From Treponema sp. (GTDB lineage Bacteria; Spirochaetota; Spirochaetia; Treponematales; Breznakiellaceae), in assembly GCA_031259515.1 (NCBI GenBank), contig JAIRLK010000301.1, forward strand, positions 1 to 16,204: a DNA stretch of 16,204 nt, written 5' to 3'. The notes under the pieces are model-generated. The model had not been told where the DNA came from, searched no databases, and worked only from the letters and a program-made list of their open reading frames with translations. Positions 6,325 to 13,554 of this stretch are shown here, in pieces (within the stretch, counting starts at the first letter, position 1; each line of letters starts with the position of its first letter). Position numbers and translations under genes: made by a program.

Positions 6325-8001
6325 ATGGCTCAAAATGATATTTTCCCAGAGGCGGTAGACCCCGAACTTGCCGCGTTGCTCAATGCCAGTAAGGAATATT
6401 TGGCCTCTCAAGACGAAAAAACGTCCTTTAGTTTTGTTCCTTCTTTAAATGGAGTTGATAACGTTGAATTGGTGGAAGATGGTGAGGAAGGGAAACGCGG
6501 GGAACCTAAGTCCGCCGCCGTAGAATCCGCCTTCCCCAGTATAACCAAACGGCTTGAAGATGCCCCCCATAAGGTTTTTTCCGATCCTAATTACTATAAA
6601 GCCGCCTTGTCCGAGGAGGGGGATAAAGCCCAGCGGGTACATGCGAGTCTTCAAAAATATATCCACTGTACGGATGTCAAGGACAAAGGGGTATTTCGCC
6701 AGCAGGTGACCACAGCGTACTGGGATTTCCTTTCCGGGGTAGCCAGGAAGGCTGCGGGACGGATTCCGGAGCCAAAGAAATTCCTGCTTCGTTTTGGGGT
6801 TCTTCATCCTGTCTTCTTAAAACCGGATGCGTTGGTCTTTTTGTCCAAAATTGTGGTGGATAACGAGTATTCCGTACCGGTGTATTACCTGGATGAGTGG
6901 TTTAAAGCTGTGGGGACCGGGACTGTCCAGAATTCCTCGACCAATGAAGTGCAGCCCGCTCAGAGCAATGCCAGTATCCGCTTTCAGCGGCTTTTAAAAC
7001 AGGCTGCGAGGAAACGGGACAGCGCACGGGGACTCCTTATCGCTAAGAGCGGGGAACGGCAAAGTCTGGAGAATGTTTTGATGGGATCCATAAGAACCGT
7101 CGTAGAGCACAGCCCTCTGCCTGATATTTCGGAGGTGAACGCCTGTTATACCGATTCCCAAAAGCGGATGTTTGGGGAGATGCAGGAATTGATAAAGCGG
7201 CTTCTGAAAATCGACCAGGACATGAATTCTTTTTTAGGGGATTGCCGCCAGGCCGACAGAGATGCTTTCTCTCTCAGAAAAAAGGTGGAAGAGGAGGGGG
7301 GGACTGCGGAAGTGGATGTTCAGGCAGTGGACACGGAATTCGAGACCATACGGCAGATGGCCAAAATGACCATAGGCCGCCAGGGGAATCACTTTCCCGT
7401 ATTGACCTCCGAATATTTCCGGTGCGGCCCTAACGACATGGCCACCCGGGAAAACGTGATTGCCCAGCTTGCCTGGATAGAGAGTATAGACCCGGAAGCC
7501 TTCTGCCGGGTCTATAAGAACCAGCTCAACCGCATCGTTCCCCTGGTGATTCTGCTGCCGACCTACGGCGATACCGGGATATGTTGGGAACCCTTTGATC
7601 GGTACAACCGGGCAACTAGTCCAGGCCGCATCGCCGTGCCTATGTATCCCAAAAGCCTGCTCATCGCCCTGCTTTCCGCAGTGGCGGATCTCCGCTGGCA
7701 GGTAGCCAAGGAAAAATCTTCGTTTTACTGGATGGAAGAGGGCCTTACGGGGAATTATTATCAATGGTTTAGCGCCCAGAAACTCAAGGGGGATGTAAAA
7801 GAATACTTTATTCAGGATTACATCACCTGGATGACCAAAGAAAGCGGTGGAACCCAAAAGCTTGACAAGGAAATCAGGGGAATTTTCTGGCGGTATCTGC
7901 CCTTTGCCCAACCGGTAAAGGAAAAGCTCAAGACCCGCAGTTTTATCTACCAGGAACTGTACCAGCGGGACATCAACCGTTCCCGGTCAGACGGGTATTA
8001 A
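6325..8001 (+). CDS. Conserved-looking cytoplasmic protein of unknown function, 558 aa
   Basis: I do not recognise a family. The product starts MAQNDIFPEA and has no signal peptide or membrane segment. The first 100 residues are acidic and low in complexity. The middle (about 115-300) is helical and basic with clusters such as FQRLLKQAARKRDSARG. The last 200 residues are rich in aromatic residues (VPMYPKSLLIALLSAV, SSFYWMEEGLTGNYYQWF, FIQDYITWM), suggesting a folded globular domain. The ATG at 6325 is favoured over the in-frame GTG at 6319 because AGGG (6316-6319) provides a ribosome site at good spacing. It may be transcribed from the tRNA-Ala promoter. The converging lspA operon ends 15 bp after it. 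Confidence 0.7.
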   Translation: MAQNDIFPEAVDPELAALLNASKEYLASQDEKTSFSFVPSLNGVDNVELVEDGEEGKRGEPKSAAVESAFPSITKRLEDAPHKVFSDPNYYKAALSEEGDKAQRVHASLQKYIHCTDVKDKGVFRQQVTTAYWDFLSGVARKAAGRIPEPKKFLLRFGVLHPVFLKPDALVFLSKIVVDNEYSVPVYYLDEWFKAVGTGTVQNSSTNEVQPAQSNASIRFQRLLKQAARKRDSARGLLIAKSGERQSLENVLMGSIRTVVEHSPLPDISEVNACYTDSQKRMFGEMQELIKRLLKIDQDMNSFLGDCRQADRDAFSLRKKVEEEGGTAEVDVQAVDTEFETIRQMAKMTIGRQGNHFPVLTSEYFRCGPNDMATRENVIAQLAWIESIDPEAFCRVYKNQLNRIVPLVILLPTYGDTGICWEPFDRYNRATSPGRIAVPMYPKSLLIALLSAVADLRWQVAKEKSSFYWMEEGLTGNYYQWFSAQKLKGDVKEYFIQDYITWMTKESGGTQKLDKEIRGIFWRYLPFAQPVKEKLKTRSFIYQELYQRDINRSRSDGY

Positions 8002-8008
8002 TCCCGTC
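7990..8008. terminator. Weak inverted repeat between convergent genes
   Basis: GACGGG (7990-7995) and CCCGTC (8003-8008) flank TATTAAT, which holds the stop of the plus-strand gene. It could slow transcription from both sides, but there is no T-run on either side, so terminator function is doubtful. Confidence 0.25.
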
Positions 8009-8016
8009 CGGCAGGC

Positions 8017-8319
8017 TTAGTCCCTTCGTACCGGCCGTCTGCGGCCCCCGAAGATGGGGTCAAAGTGCTTCTCTATATTCACCTTTTTCATGAATACTTT
8101 AAGGATGATCCGGTATACGGCAAACGAAATGGCGATGGCGCCTATAAAAATAACCGGAATCGCCCAGGCGGCGGCCTTAGCCAGCGCCGATTCCGGCAGC
8201 CCGGGCATGATGACAAACGTAAAAAGAAGCAACAATGCCATAAATGCGGCTACGGTAAGCAGGATGTTAAAGGCCGTCGCGGCCAGAATGAAAAACAAGG
8301 TATTGGTTTTTTTACTCAC
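8017..8319 (-). CDS. Small membrane protein, two transmembrane helices
   Basis: The 100-residue product begins at GTG 8319-8317 (SKKTNTLFF...). Its ribosome site GGAGGT lies at 8325-8330 inside lspA, and its start overlaps the lspA stop by four bases (GTGA). This start is preferred to a longer frame that would run 100 bases into lspA. Two hydrophobic segments (about residues 7-33 and 43-66) are followed by a basic tail (KVFMKKVNIEKHFDPIFGGRRRPVRRD region) expected to be cytoplasmic. No family is recognised. Translational coupling to lspA suggests a linked envelope role. Confidence 0.7.
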   Translation of the reverse strand: MSKKTNTLFFILAATAFNILLTVAAFMALLLLFTFVIMPGLPESALAKAAAWAIPVIFIGAIAISFAVYRIILKVFMKKVNIEKHFDPIFGGRRRPVRRD

Positions 8320-8843
8320 GGTTGACCTCCAGGGCTTTGTTTTGACGCAAACACTACGGTAAACAGGAACAGAAAGACGCTTATCACCACGCTGGCATCG
8401 GCAATGTTGAAGGTCGGCCACCGGTCAAATCCGAAAAGGCCATAAAATTTCACGCTGATAAAGTCAACCACTCCGCCGGGGCGGAATATCCGGTCTATGA
8501 GGTTGCCTGCCCCGCCGCCTATGATCCCCGCAACGGCCCAGCGCTGTAAAGTGTTCAATTCACGGGAGGTAAAATAGTACCAGAGGAGGAAGCCGAAGAC
8601 CGCTAGGGGCAGGACAATGAAAAAGATGGTCTTGAGATGTTCCGGCAGATTATAGCCCAGGCTGAAAGCGATTGCCTTGTTACGGACATGGATAATCCAC
8701 AGCACATCGTTGTTGAATACATCCTTGATGAACACGCCGTCCTGGGGCCAATGCCGTACTATAAACGATTTAACCGCCTGATCCGCCAGGATCAAAAGGC
8801 CGCTCAATATGAAAGGCAGGGTATGCCCTTTGTCTATGGACAT
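8316..8843 (-). CDS. lspA: Lipoprotein signal peptidase (signal peptidase II)
   Basis: The 175-residue membrane protein has the LspA signature blocks: ILADQAVK (18-25), VRNKAIAFSLG (53-63), GAGNLIDRI (111-119), GVVDFISVKF (124-133) and FNIADASV (145-152). D127 and D149 are the expected catalytic aspartate dyad; D21 and N114 are also conserved positions. It cleaves the signal peptide of prolipoproteins after lipid attachment in the inner membrane. VRNKAIAFS departs slightly from the usual VRNTGAAFS. GGAG at 8853-8856 lies nine bases before the ATG. It follows the Nif3-like gene in the same direction and overlaps the small membrane protein gene behind it. Confidence 0.97.
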   Translation of the reverse strand: MSIDKGHTLPFILSGLLILADQAVKSFIVRHWPQDGVFIKDVFNNDVLWIIHVRNKAIAFSLGYNLPEHLKTIFFIVLPLAVFGFLLWYYFTSRELNTLQRWAVAGIIGGGAGNLIDRIFRPGGVVDFISVKFYGLFGFDRWPTFNIADASVVISVFLFLFTVVFASKQSPGGQP

Positions 8844-8872
8844 TATTCACCGCTCCGTATCATAAACATTAA

Positions 8873-8878
8873 AGTATA
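8873..8878 (-). promoter_or_regulatory. Putative -10 element upstream of lspA
   Basis: TATACT on the minus strand lies 29 bases before the lspA ATG, in the 50-bp gap after the Nif3-like gene. No convincing -35 box is visible. It may give lspA its own promoter within the operon. Confidence 0.35.
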
Positions 8879-8893
8879 CATTCTTAATTCTCC

Positions 8894-9655
8894 TTATAAG
8901 CCAGTGGGTACGTCGATGAATTCAACATCCACGTTCAGTTCGGTTGCGCACTTTTCCATAACCCGGCGTACCCCCCATACCTCGGTGGAATAGTGCCCTC
9001 CGGCTATCATGTTGATACCGCTCTCCAGAATCTGATGGTAAACGCTATGGGAGGCTTCTCCGGTAACATAGAGATCTACTCCCTCCTCTATGGCCTGGGC
9101 CGCTTCCCCGGCGGCCCCGCCGGAAATCACCGCAGCGGTCCGGCACTCTGTCTTTCCAAAGGGGAACACCCCCAAAGGCGGCCTGTCCGCGAAAGAGATC
9201 CGTTTTACCGCCGCTTCCACCGTAAGAGGCGCGGCCAGCGTTCCTTTATAACCTATCTTGCGGCCATGGTATACGCCGAAAGGTTCCAGGTTTTCAATGC
9301 CTAAAAGTTCCGCCAGGGCCGCATTGTTTCCCACTTCCGGATGCTGATCCAGCGGCAGGTGTACCGCGTAAAGGGCCAGGTTCCGGTCCAACAGGACCCG
9401 CAGTCGCTCCCGGTGGCCTCCGGTAACCCGCAGGGGAGCGCCCCAAAAAAGCCCGTGATGTACAAAAAGCAACCCCGCTCCGGCGGCGGCGGCCCGCTTA
9501 AACGTCTCCAGGTTCGCGTCCACAGCAAAGGCGAGTTTCCCGAACTCGGCCCCGTCGTTGTCTACCTGCAAGCCGTTGAGGGAAGAATCAATAGAAGCAA
9601 AACTTTCAATCGCCAGAAGATTGCGGAAAAAGGTATCCACCAGATGGGTTTTCAT
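8894..9655 (-). CDS. Nif3-like dinuclear metal centre protein
   Basis: The 253-residue protein carries the Nif3/YbgI metal ligands: H66 and H67 in LFVHHGLFW, D103 in AVHLPLDQHP, and H221 and E225 in AGGHYSTEVWG, plus the conserved GEASHS (199-204). Family members form toroidal hexamers with two metals per subunit; some are annotated as GTP cyclohydrolase type 2, but the physiological reaction is uncertain. This is the short form without the inserted domain seen in some bacteria. Its ATG lies three bases after the upstream hydrolase stop. No Shine-Dalgarno sequence is evident, but TATACT lies 7 bases before the ATG (9663-9668, minus strand), within the end of the upstream gene. Confidence 0.93.
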   Translation of the reverse strand: MKTHLVDTFFRNLLAIESFASIDSSLNGLQVDNDGAEFGKLAFAVDANLETFKRAAAAGAGLLFVHHGLFWGAPLRVTGGHRERLRVLLDRNLALYAVHLPLDQHPEVGNNAALAELLGIENLEPFGVYHGRKIGYKGTLAAPLTVEAAVKRISFADRPPLGVFPFGKTECRTAAVISGGAAGEAAQAIEEGVDLYVTGEASHSVYHQILESGINMIAGGHYSTEVWGVRRVMEKCATELNVDVEFIDVPTGL

Positions 9656-9658
9656 AGG

Positions 9659-11161
9659 CTACAGTATAGACCCCTTCTTCAGAGAATTCCAGCCGTTGTT
9701 GGTTTCAATATGAAAGTTTTGAGGACTAAGCGGTATCCGGGACAGGACAGGCGCCGTTCCTTCCGCTCCGAGGGCCAGGATTGCGGAGGCGAAATTGGTC
9801 ATCAGCGCGGCCGTTTCCTCCGGTCCGTGGGCTCCCCGGCTCAAGCTCTGGCTCCACTTGCTGCCGGGCCGGAAAACCCGGTAGAGGGGGTATTTTTCCG
9901 GTATGTCGGAATAGTCCAGAGGGCCCGCGCCGGCGGCGGCCGCCAGTATAGTCGGCATCTTGGTGCTGTGCAACACCTTGAGTATAGTTGCGTACCGGTC
10001 ATTCCGGTGGCGGGATTCCATGGCCCGGTCGGAAAGGATGAAGCAGACCGGTACAGCCGGATGGGGAACTTCCCCTATGCCGGAGATTCTTCGAGGCAAC
10101 AAAGCCACCGCCCGGCTACGGATACGCAGCCAGAGGGCTATGAACCGGTTATCGTGGGGAGGCGGGACGGGCGGCGTCTCCTCACGGAGGACCGAAAGGA
10201 GGGGGCTTTCTACCGCGATAAGGCCCTTTACCGCTGGGTACTGCGCGGCAAAGTCCGGGGATCCAGCCAGTTCCAGAAGCGCCGCGCCTCCGGCATCGTA
10301 TCCTGCCAGAAACACCGTCGGCCGATCCGATCCGGCCAGGGCATCCGCTATAACCGCATCAGGCGTCCCGGAAGCCGCCGGCGGCGTATTTTGTCTGAGA
10401 AAACCCAGCAGGAATTGGATATCCCGCCGCCGCTCCTCTTCCAGAGAGCGGCCAATTTCATTCGAGGCCACTGTAGCTCGTCCCCGGCTTTCCGCCCTGA
10501 ACAGCCGCGCCCGCCGGTTTGGGGGAAGCGGGTATTTTTCCCCCCTGGGCCCTACCGCCGGTGAATCGAAACCCCGTCTGGAATAGGCGACCGTCGTGAA
10601 CCCCGCGTCCCGGAGTTTCCCGCAGAGCACGTCAATGGCCGGGACCGACCCGTTGAGCGGCGGGATCAGGACCAGGATGGGCTTTTGCCTCTTGCCTTGC
10701 GGGACATTTCCCTCGTCGTCATAAGCGCCGTAAATCCGCAGGAAAAGCTCCACACCCCGCTCCTCGTCCCAGATCACGGCGGAGGTAACCCCCGCTTCAA
10801 GCAGGGCCGAATCCGAGACAGGGGCGAAAAATACGGCCAGCCCCAGAACCGGGAGGAGCAGAAAGGGCATGAGCGCCTGAAAAACCGGGCCGTGCTCTTT
10901 AAAGCCGGTGTTCCGTGAACGGGTCAGCAGGGAAACCAGGACCGGCATGTTGAAAAAGGCGCAGGCAATTCCGTAAATCAACAGGGGAATACATTCCGGG
11001 CGAAAACCATAGGCCGGGAAAAGGGCGATAATTACCCCCAAAGCCAGAACCGGGAGCCATGCCAGACCTTCCAGGTTCCGTAACTTCCTGATAAAGAGCC
11101 GGCTTAATGAAACCGCGATAAAAAATCCTGCCGTTAGTTCCGGGATAATAATTTCCTGCAT
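9659..11161 (-). CDS. Membrane-anchored alpha/beta-hydrolase-like protein, Asp at nucleophile elbow
   Basis: The 500-residue product has about four N-terminal hydrophobic segments (5-25, 34-50, 57-79, 97-115) and a long soluble part that resembles an alpha/beta-hydrolase fold. The strand PILVLIPPLNGS (161-172) and TTVAYSRRGFDSP (189-201) match the first strands and oxyanion region, and TVFLAGYDAGGAAL (282-295) matches the nucleophile elbow, but with Asp289 where a Ser is usual (G-x-S-x-G). VCFILSDRA near 375 could carry the acid residue, and SRGAHGPEE near 453-461 could carry the His. An Asp nucleophile is known in haloalkane dehalogenases and epoxide hydrolases; alternatively the protein is catalytically inactive. 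Residues 200-245 are an Arg-rich insertion. It heads the minus-strand operon. The fold is a moderate-confidence call; the substrate is unknown. Confidence 0.7.
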   Translation of the reverse strand: MQEIIIPELTAGFFIAVSLSRLFIRKLRNLEGLAWLPVLALGVIIALFPAYGFRPECIPLLIYGIACAFFNMPVLVSLLTRSRNTGFKEHGPVFQALMPFLLLPVLGLAVFFAPVSDSALLEAGVTSAVIWDEERGVELFLRIYGAYDDEGNVPQGKRQKPILVLIPPLNGSVPAIDVLCGKLRDAGFTTVAYSRRGFDSPAVGPRGEKYPLPPNRRARLFRAESRGRATVASNEIGRSLEEERRRDIQFLLGFLRQNTPPAASGTPDAVIADALAGSDRPTVFLAGYDAGGAALLELAGSPDFAAQYPAVKGLIAVESPLLSVLREETPPVPPPHDNRFIALWLRIRSRAVALLPRRISGIGEVPHPAVPVCFILSDRAMESRHRNDRYATILKVLHSTKMPTILAAAAGAGPLDYSDIPEKYPLYRVFRPGSKWSQSLSRGAHGPEETAALMTNFASAILALGAEGTAPVLSRIPLSPQNFHIETNNGWNSLKKGSIL

Positions 11162-11181
11162 GTCATACCTGTTTGCAGGGG

Positions 11182-11210
11182 AGTATAGCGTATTGTCTTA
11201 GTATCTACAA
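11182..11210 (-). promoter_or_regulatory. Putative promoter of the hydrolase-nif3-lspA operon
   Basis: On the minus strand, TTGTAG (11210-11205) is followed after 17 bp by TATACT (11187-11182). The ATG is 20 bases beyond the -10 box, leaving a leader of about 14 bases. The -10 box is good and the -35 box is weak. Confidence 0.45.
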
Positions 11211-11266
11211 TATGACCCGCAGTCCGTATTTCGTTCGAAAGTCCTTGCGTGAATGAAGAAAAATTA

Positions 11267-11300
11267 ATAAACTAAGAGCCTGTTGCAAATTTCAGTTTAT
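11267..11300. repeat. Repeat resembling an IS terminal sequence
   Basis: CTAAGAGCCTGTTGCA (11272-11287) differs by one base from 1181-1196. GAGCCTGTTGCAAA (11276-11289) closely matches the inverted-repeat end of the IS at the right edge (GAGCCTGTTCCAAA, minus strand 15916-15903). It is bracketed by ATAAACT and AGTTTAT (11267-11273, 11294-11300). It may be a scar of an excised element, sitting in the promoter region of the next gene. Confidence 0.5.
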
Positions 11301-11323
11301 AAATAGTGTAAAGGCAGGAGTCT

Positions 11324-12817
11324 ATGGCGGCTGTGCAGGAGCTGATTGTTGACGAGGCAAAAATAAAAAAAGCCGTACAATCGGGCATTCCATTAACGAT
11401 AACCACATTCACGCTTCCCCACGAGGTCGAAGTATATATCGAGAAAGTCTTAACCCTGTTTTTAAGGCAGGTTAATCAGGAAAATTTGAGGGATTACATC
11501 GTCTACTGTGTCCAGGAATTGGCGGTAAACGCCAAAAAAGCCAATACCAAGCGGGTTTATTTTATTGAACGCGGCCTGGATATGAACAATTCCAAGGATT
11601 ACAAAGAGGGGATAGCCAACTTTAAGCAGGATACCCTGAACAATCTGGGCTATTACCTTAAACTTCAAAAGGAACGGGGCCTGTATATCAAATTTATTCT
11701 CCAAAATAAGAAGAACACCGTTTATCTGGAAGTACGCAACAATGTGGAGATCACCAAAACCGAACTTATCCGCATCCATGACAAACTAGCCCGTTCGCGG
11801 CAGTACAACAGCCTGGAAGACGCCCTTTCCCAGGTCCTGGACGATTCCGAAGGCGCCGGCCTGGGCCTGGTGATCATGGTCCTGATGCTGAAGAAAATGG
11901 GCCTGGATGAAGACAATTTCGATATTTTGGGAAACGGCAAAGAAACCGTGGCCCGTATCGTCATTCCTCTTGAACAGACCCGGGTTGAAAGTTTGGAAAC
12001 CCTGGCCTCTAAAATAGTAGAGAACGTGAATTCTCTGCCCCAATTTCCGGACAATATCATTGCCGTTCAGCGCCTCATCAATGATCCCCGGTCAGAAATG
12101 ACCGACATCGCCCGCAAGATCTCTATGGACCCCGCCCTGACTGCCGATCTCCTGAAGATCGTAAACTCCGCCCAGTACATGGCCGCCAAAAAAGTGGACA
12201 GCATCTCCGAAGCCGTCAAAATGGTAGGTATGCGGGGCCTTAAGAACCTCCTCTATTCTTACGGTACCCAAAAACTTCTGGGTGATGACACTCTGGACAA
12301 GAAACAGCTTTGGGAGCATTCGTATAAGACCGCTTTCTATGCCTATAATCTGGTAAAGAATTTCCAAAAAGACCGGAACCTTCTGGAGGACGCCTATGTC
12401 GCCGGCATCCTGCATGACATGGGGAAAATCATCTTTTCGAATGTCCACCCTGACTTGCTTGCCCAAATCAAAAATTTTTGCGCAGCGAAAAACCTGCCCC
12501 CCTCGACATTCGAGGACATGGCCGCCGGCATGAATCACGCCGAAATCGGCGCCCTGGTGTCGGAGAAATGGAACTTCCCTGAATGTCTTATCTGCGCCAT
12601 TCGCTTCCACCACGATCCCCTGGCCTGCCCTCCCGAACACCTGGCGCTTGTAGAGACCGTGTACCTGGCGAATATTTTCTGCGAATATGAAAAGGGTGGC
12701 GTGTCCTTTGACCAGATAGACGATGAAGTCCTGGGACACTTCGGCGTCTCCAGCAAAAAGCAGATCGACATCCTCCTGGACCGCCTGTCCGTAGGCTTTA
12801 AACGGGAAGGGAGCTAA
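11324..12817 (+). CDS. GHKL-like plus HDOD domain signalling protein
   Basis: The 497-residue protein has two parts. Residues about 30-218 resemble a degenerate GHKL ATPase: CVQELAVNAKKAN (62-74) recalls the N box, and GAGLGLVIMVL (177-187) recalls the G2 box. Residues about 235-435 are an HDOD domain (LPQFPDNIIAVQRLI, DPALTADLLKIVNSAQY, AVKMVGMRGLKNLL). The HDOD part keeps potential metal ligands H332, H364-D365 in ILHDMGK, H405 and H429-H430. HDOD proteins act in signalling, often linked to cyclic-di-GMP or stress control, and many have no proven activity. No membrane segments are seen. AGGAG (11316-11320) lies three bases before the ATG, which is close but usable. The gene is divergent from the hydrolase operon. 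Confidence 0.88.
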   Translation: MAAVQELIVDEAKIKKAVQSGIPLTITTFTLPHEVEVYIEKVLTLFLRQVNQENLRDYIVYCVQELAVNAKKANTKRVYFIERGLDMNNSKDYKEGIANFKQDTLNNLGYYLKLQKERGLYIKFILQNKKNTVYLEVRNNVEITKTELIRIHDKLARSRQYNSLEDALSQVLDDSEGAGLGLVIMVLMLKKMGLDEDNFDILGNGKETVARIVIPLEQTRVESLETLASKIVENVNSLPQFPDNIIAVQRLINDPRSEMTDIARKISMDPALTADLLKIVNSAQYMAAKKVDSISEAVKMVGMRGLKNLLYSYGTQKLLGDDTLDKKQLWEHSYKTAFYAYNLVKNFQKDRNLLEDAYVAGILHDMGKIIFSNVHPDLLAQIKNFCAAKNLPPSTFEDMAAGMNHAEIGALVSEKWNFPECLICAIRFHHDPLACPPEHLALVETVYLANIFCEYEKGGVSFDQIDDEVLGHFGVSSKKQIDILLDRLSVGFKREGS

Positions 12818-13489
12818 GGGCCCACACGATAACACAACCGAAACGACTCAGGGGAATGGCAAAGGCATCAACACGTCGGGTATTGTACACATTGCGGATC
12901 GTTTCCTGTGTTTTTTTGCGGAGTTCCTTGCCCCCTCAACGGTAAATCACTTGGGAAACCCGAAAATGGGGATGCCGTCGCAAATGCAAATGATGGCAAT
13001 GTTCTAAAGTTATTGGATCAAACATAGTCTCCCAAAAAACCAGACAGTTATGGTAAAGGCGGCAACGATCTTATGCATCTGTTTTGCCTTTAACAGGTGT
13101 TTGGGCGGGCACATAAGGGCTTTGCGAAACAAAGACCGCCCGCCCAAATGTGCCCGCAATGATCCGTGAGAGCGCAGCGACCTAGACGAAGGGAGGGCCG
13201 GGGGGCCTTTAGACCCCGATGCGGTTACCGTTCTGTTATGCGCAGCACCCCCGTACTTTATTATTTCTTAATATTATATTCATAATATCACATGCTTTTA
13301 TAATTGTTATTCAAAGAAATATTTTATCCTATTACCATGCATTAATTATTATTTGTACAATATATAAATATATAATACACCGCTACTTAAAAAATAAATT
13401 TCAAAAACTGTATCCGCCTTATTCTTGAAATGCTTTTTAAGTAACACCACAATCTTTTATGTATAAAATGTTTTACACATATTGATACG
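12818..13489. other. Gene-free region with AT-rich island
   Basis: No convincing gene is seen. The first half (12818-13007) has one open stretch ending in TAA at 13005-13007 with no start or family match. A G/C-rich piece (13100-13220) holds overlapping inverted repeats and the motif CCGGGGGGCC. From about 13236 to 13440 the DNA becomes strongly AT-rich (many ATA/TTA runs), unlike the rest of the window. This marks the border between the conserved left part and the decaying right part. Confidence 0.6.
13100..13157. repeat. Overlapping alternative inverted repeats
   Basis: TTTGGGCGGGC (13100-13110) pairs with GCCCGCCCAAA (13138-13148). The overlapping GCGGGCACAT (13105-13114) pairs with ATGTGCCCGC (13148-13157). 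The two stems share bases and cannot form together. Function is unknown. Confidence 0.5.
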
Positions 13490-13533
13490 CAAAAAATGCG
13501 GCGGGGTCTGGGGCGCAGCCCCTGTCCCCGCCG
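13490..13533 (-). terminator. Rho-independent terminator for the minus-strand broken gene
   Basis: On the minus strand, CGGCGGGG (13533-13526) pairs with CCCCGCCG (13506-13499), with an inner GGGGC/GCCCC stem (13522-13518, 13514-13510) and loop TGC. A run of six T (13496-13491) follows after three bases. It lies 22 bp past the stop of the gene at 13555. Confidence 0.8.
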
Positions 13534-13554
13534 TCAGAGCCAATAAACTTTTTC

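Noticed and set aside
7234..7911. 225-residue minus-strand open frame
   Set aside because: It lies entirely inside the 558-residue gene on the other strand and has no motifs or ribosome site.
9341..10564. 407-residue plus-strand open frame
   Set aside because: It is antisense to the Nif3-like and hydrolase genes, is extremely rich in Arg, Gly and Pro, and shows no family motif; typical shadow in GC-rich coding DNA.
12092..12835. 247-residue minus-strand open frame
   Set aside because: It is antisense to the HDOD domain, whose motifs are clear on the plus strand.
12858..13007. Open stretch reading GKGINTSGIVHIADRFLCFF
   Set aside because: It reads protein-like for about 50 codons but has no start, no ribosome site and no family match; possibly a gene remnant, not supportable.
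13219..13428. 69-residue plus-strand open frame
   Set aside because: It is made of AT-rich DNA giving mostly Ile, Tyr and Leu, and has no ribosome site; likely chance.
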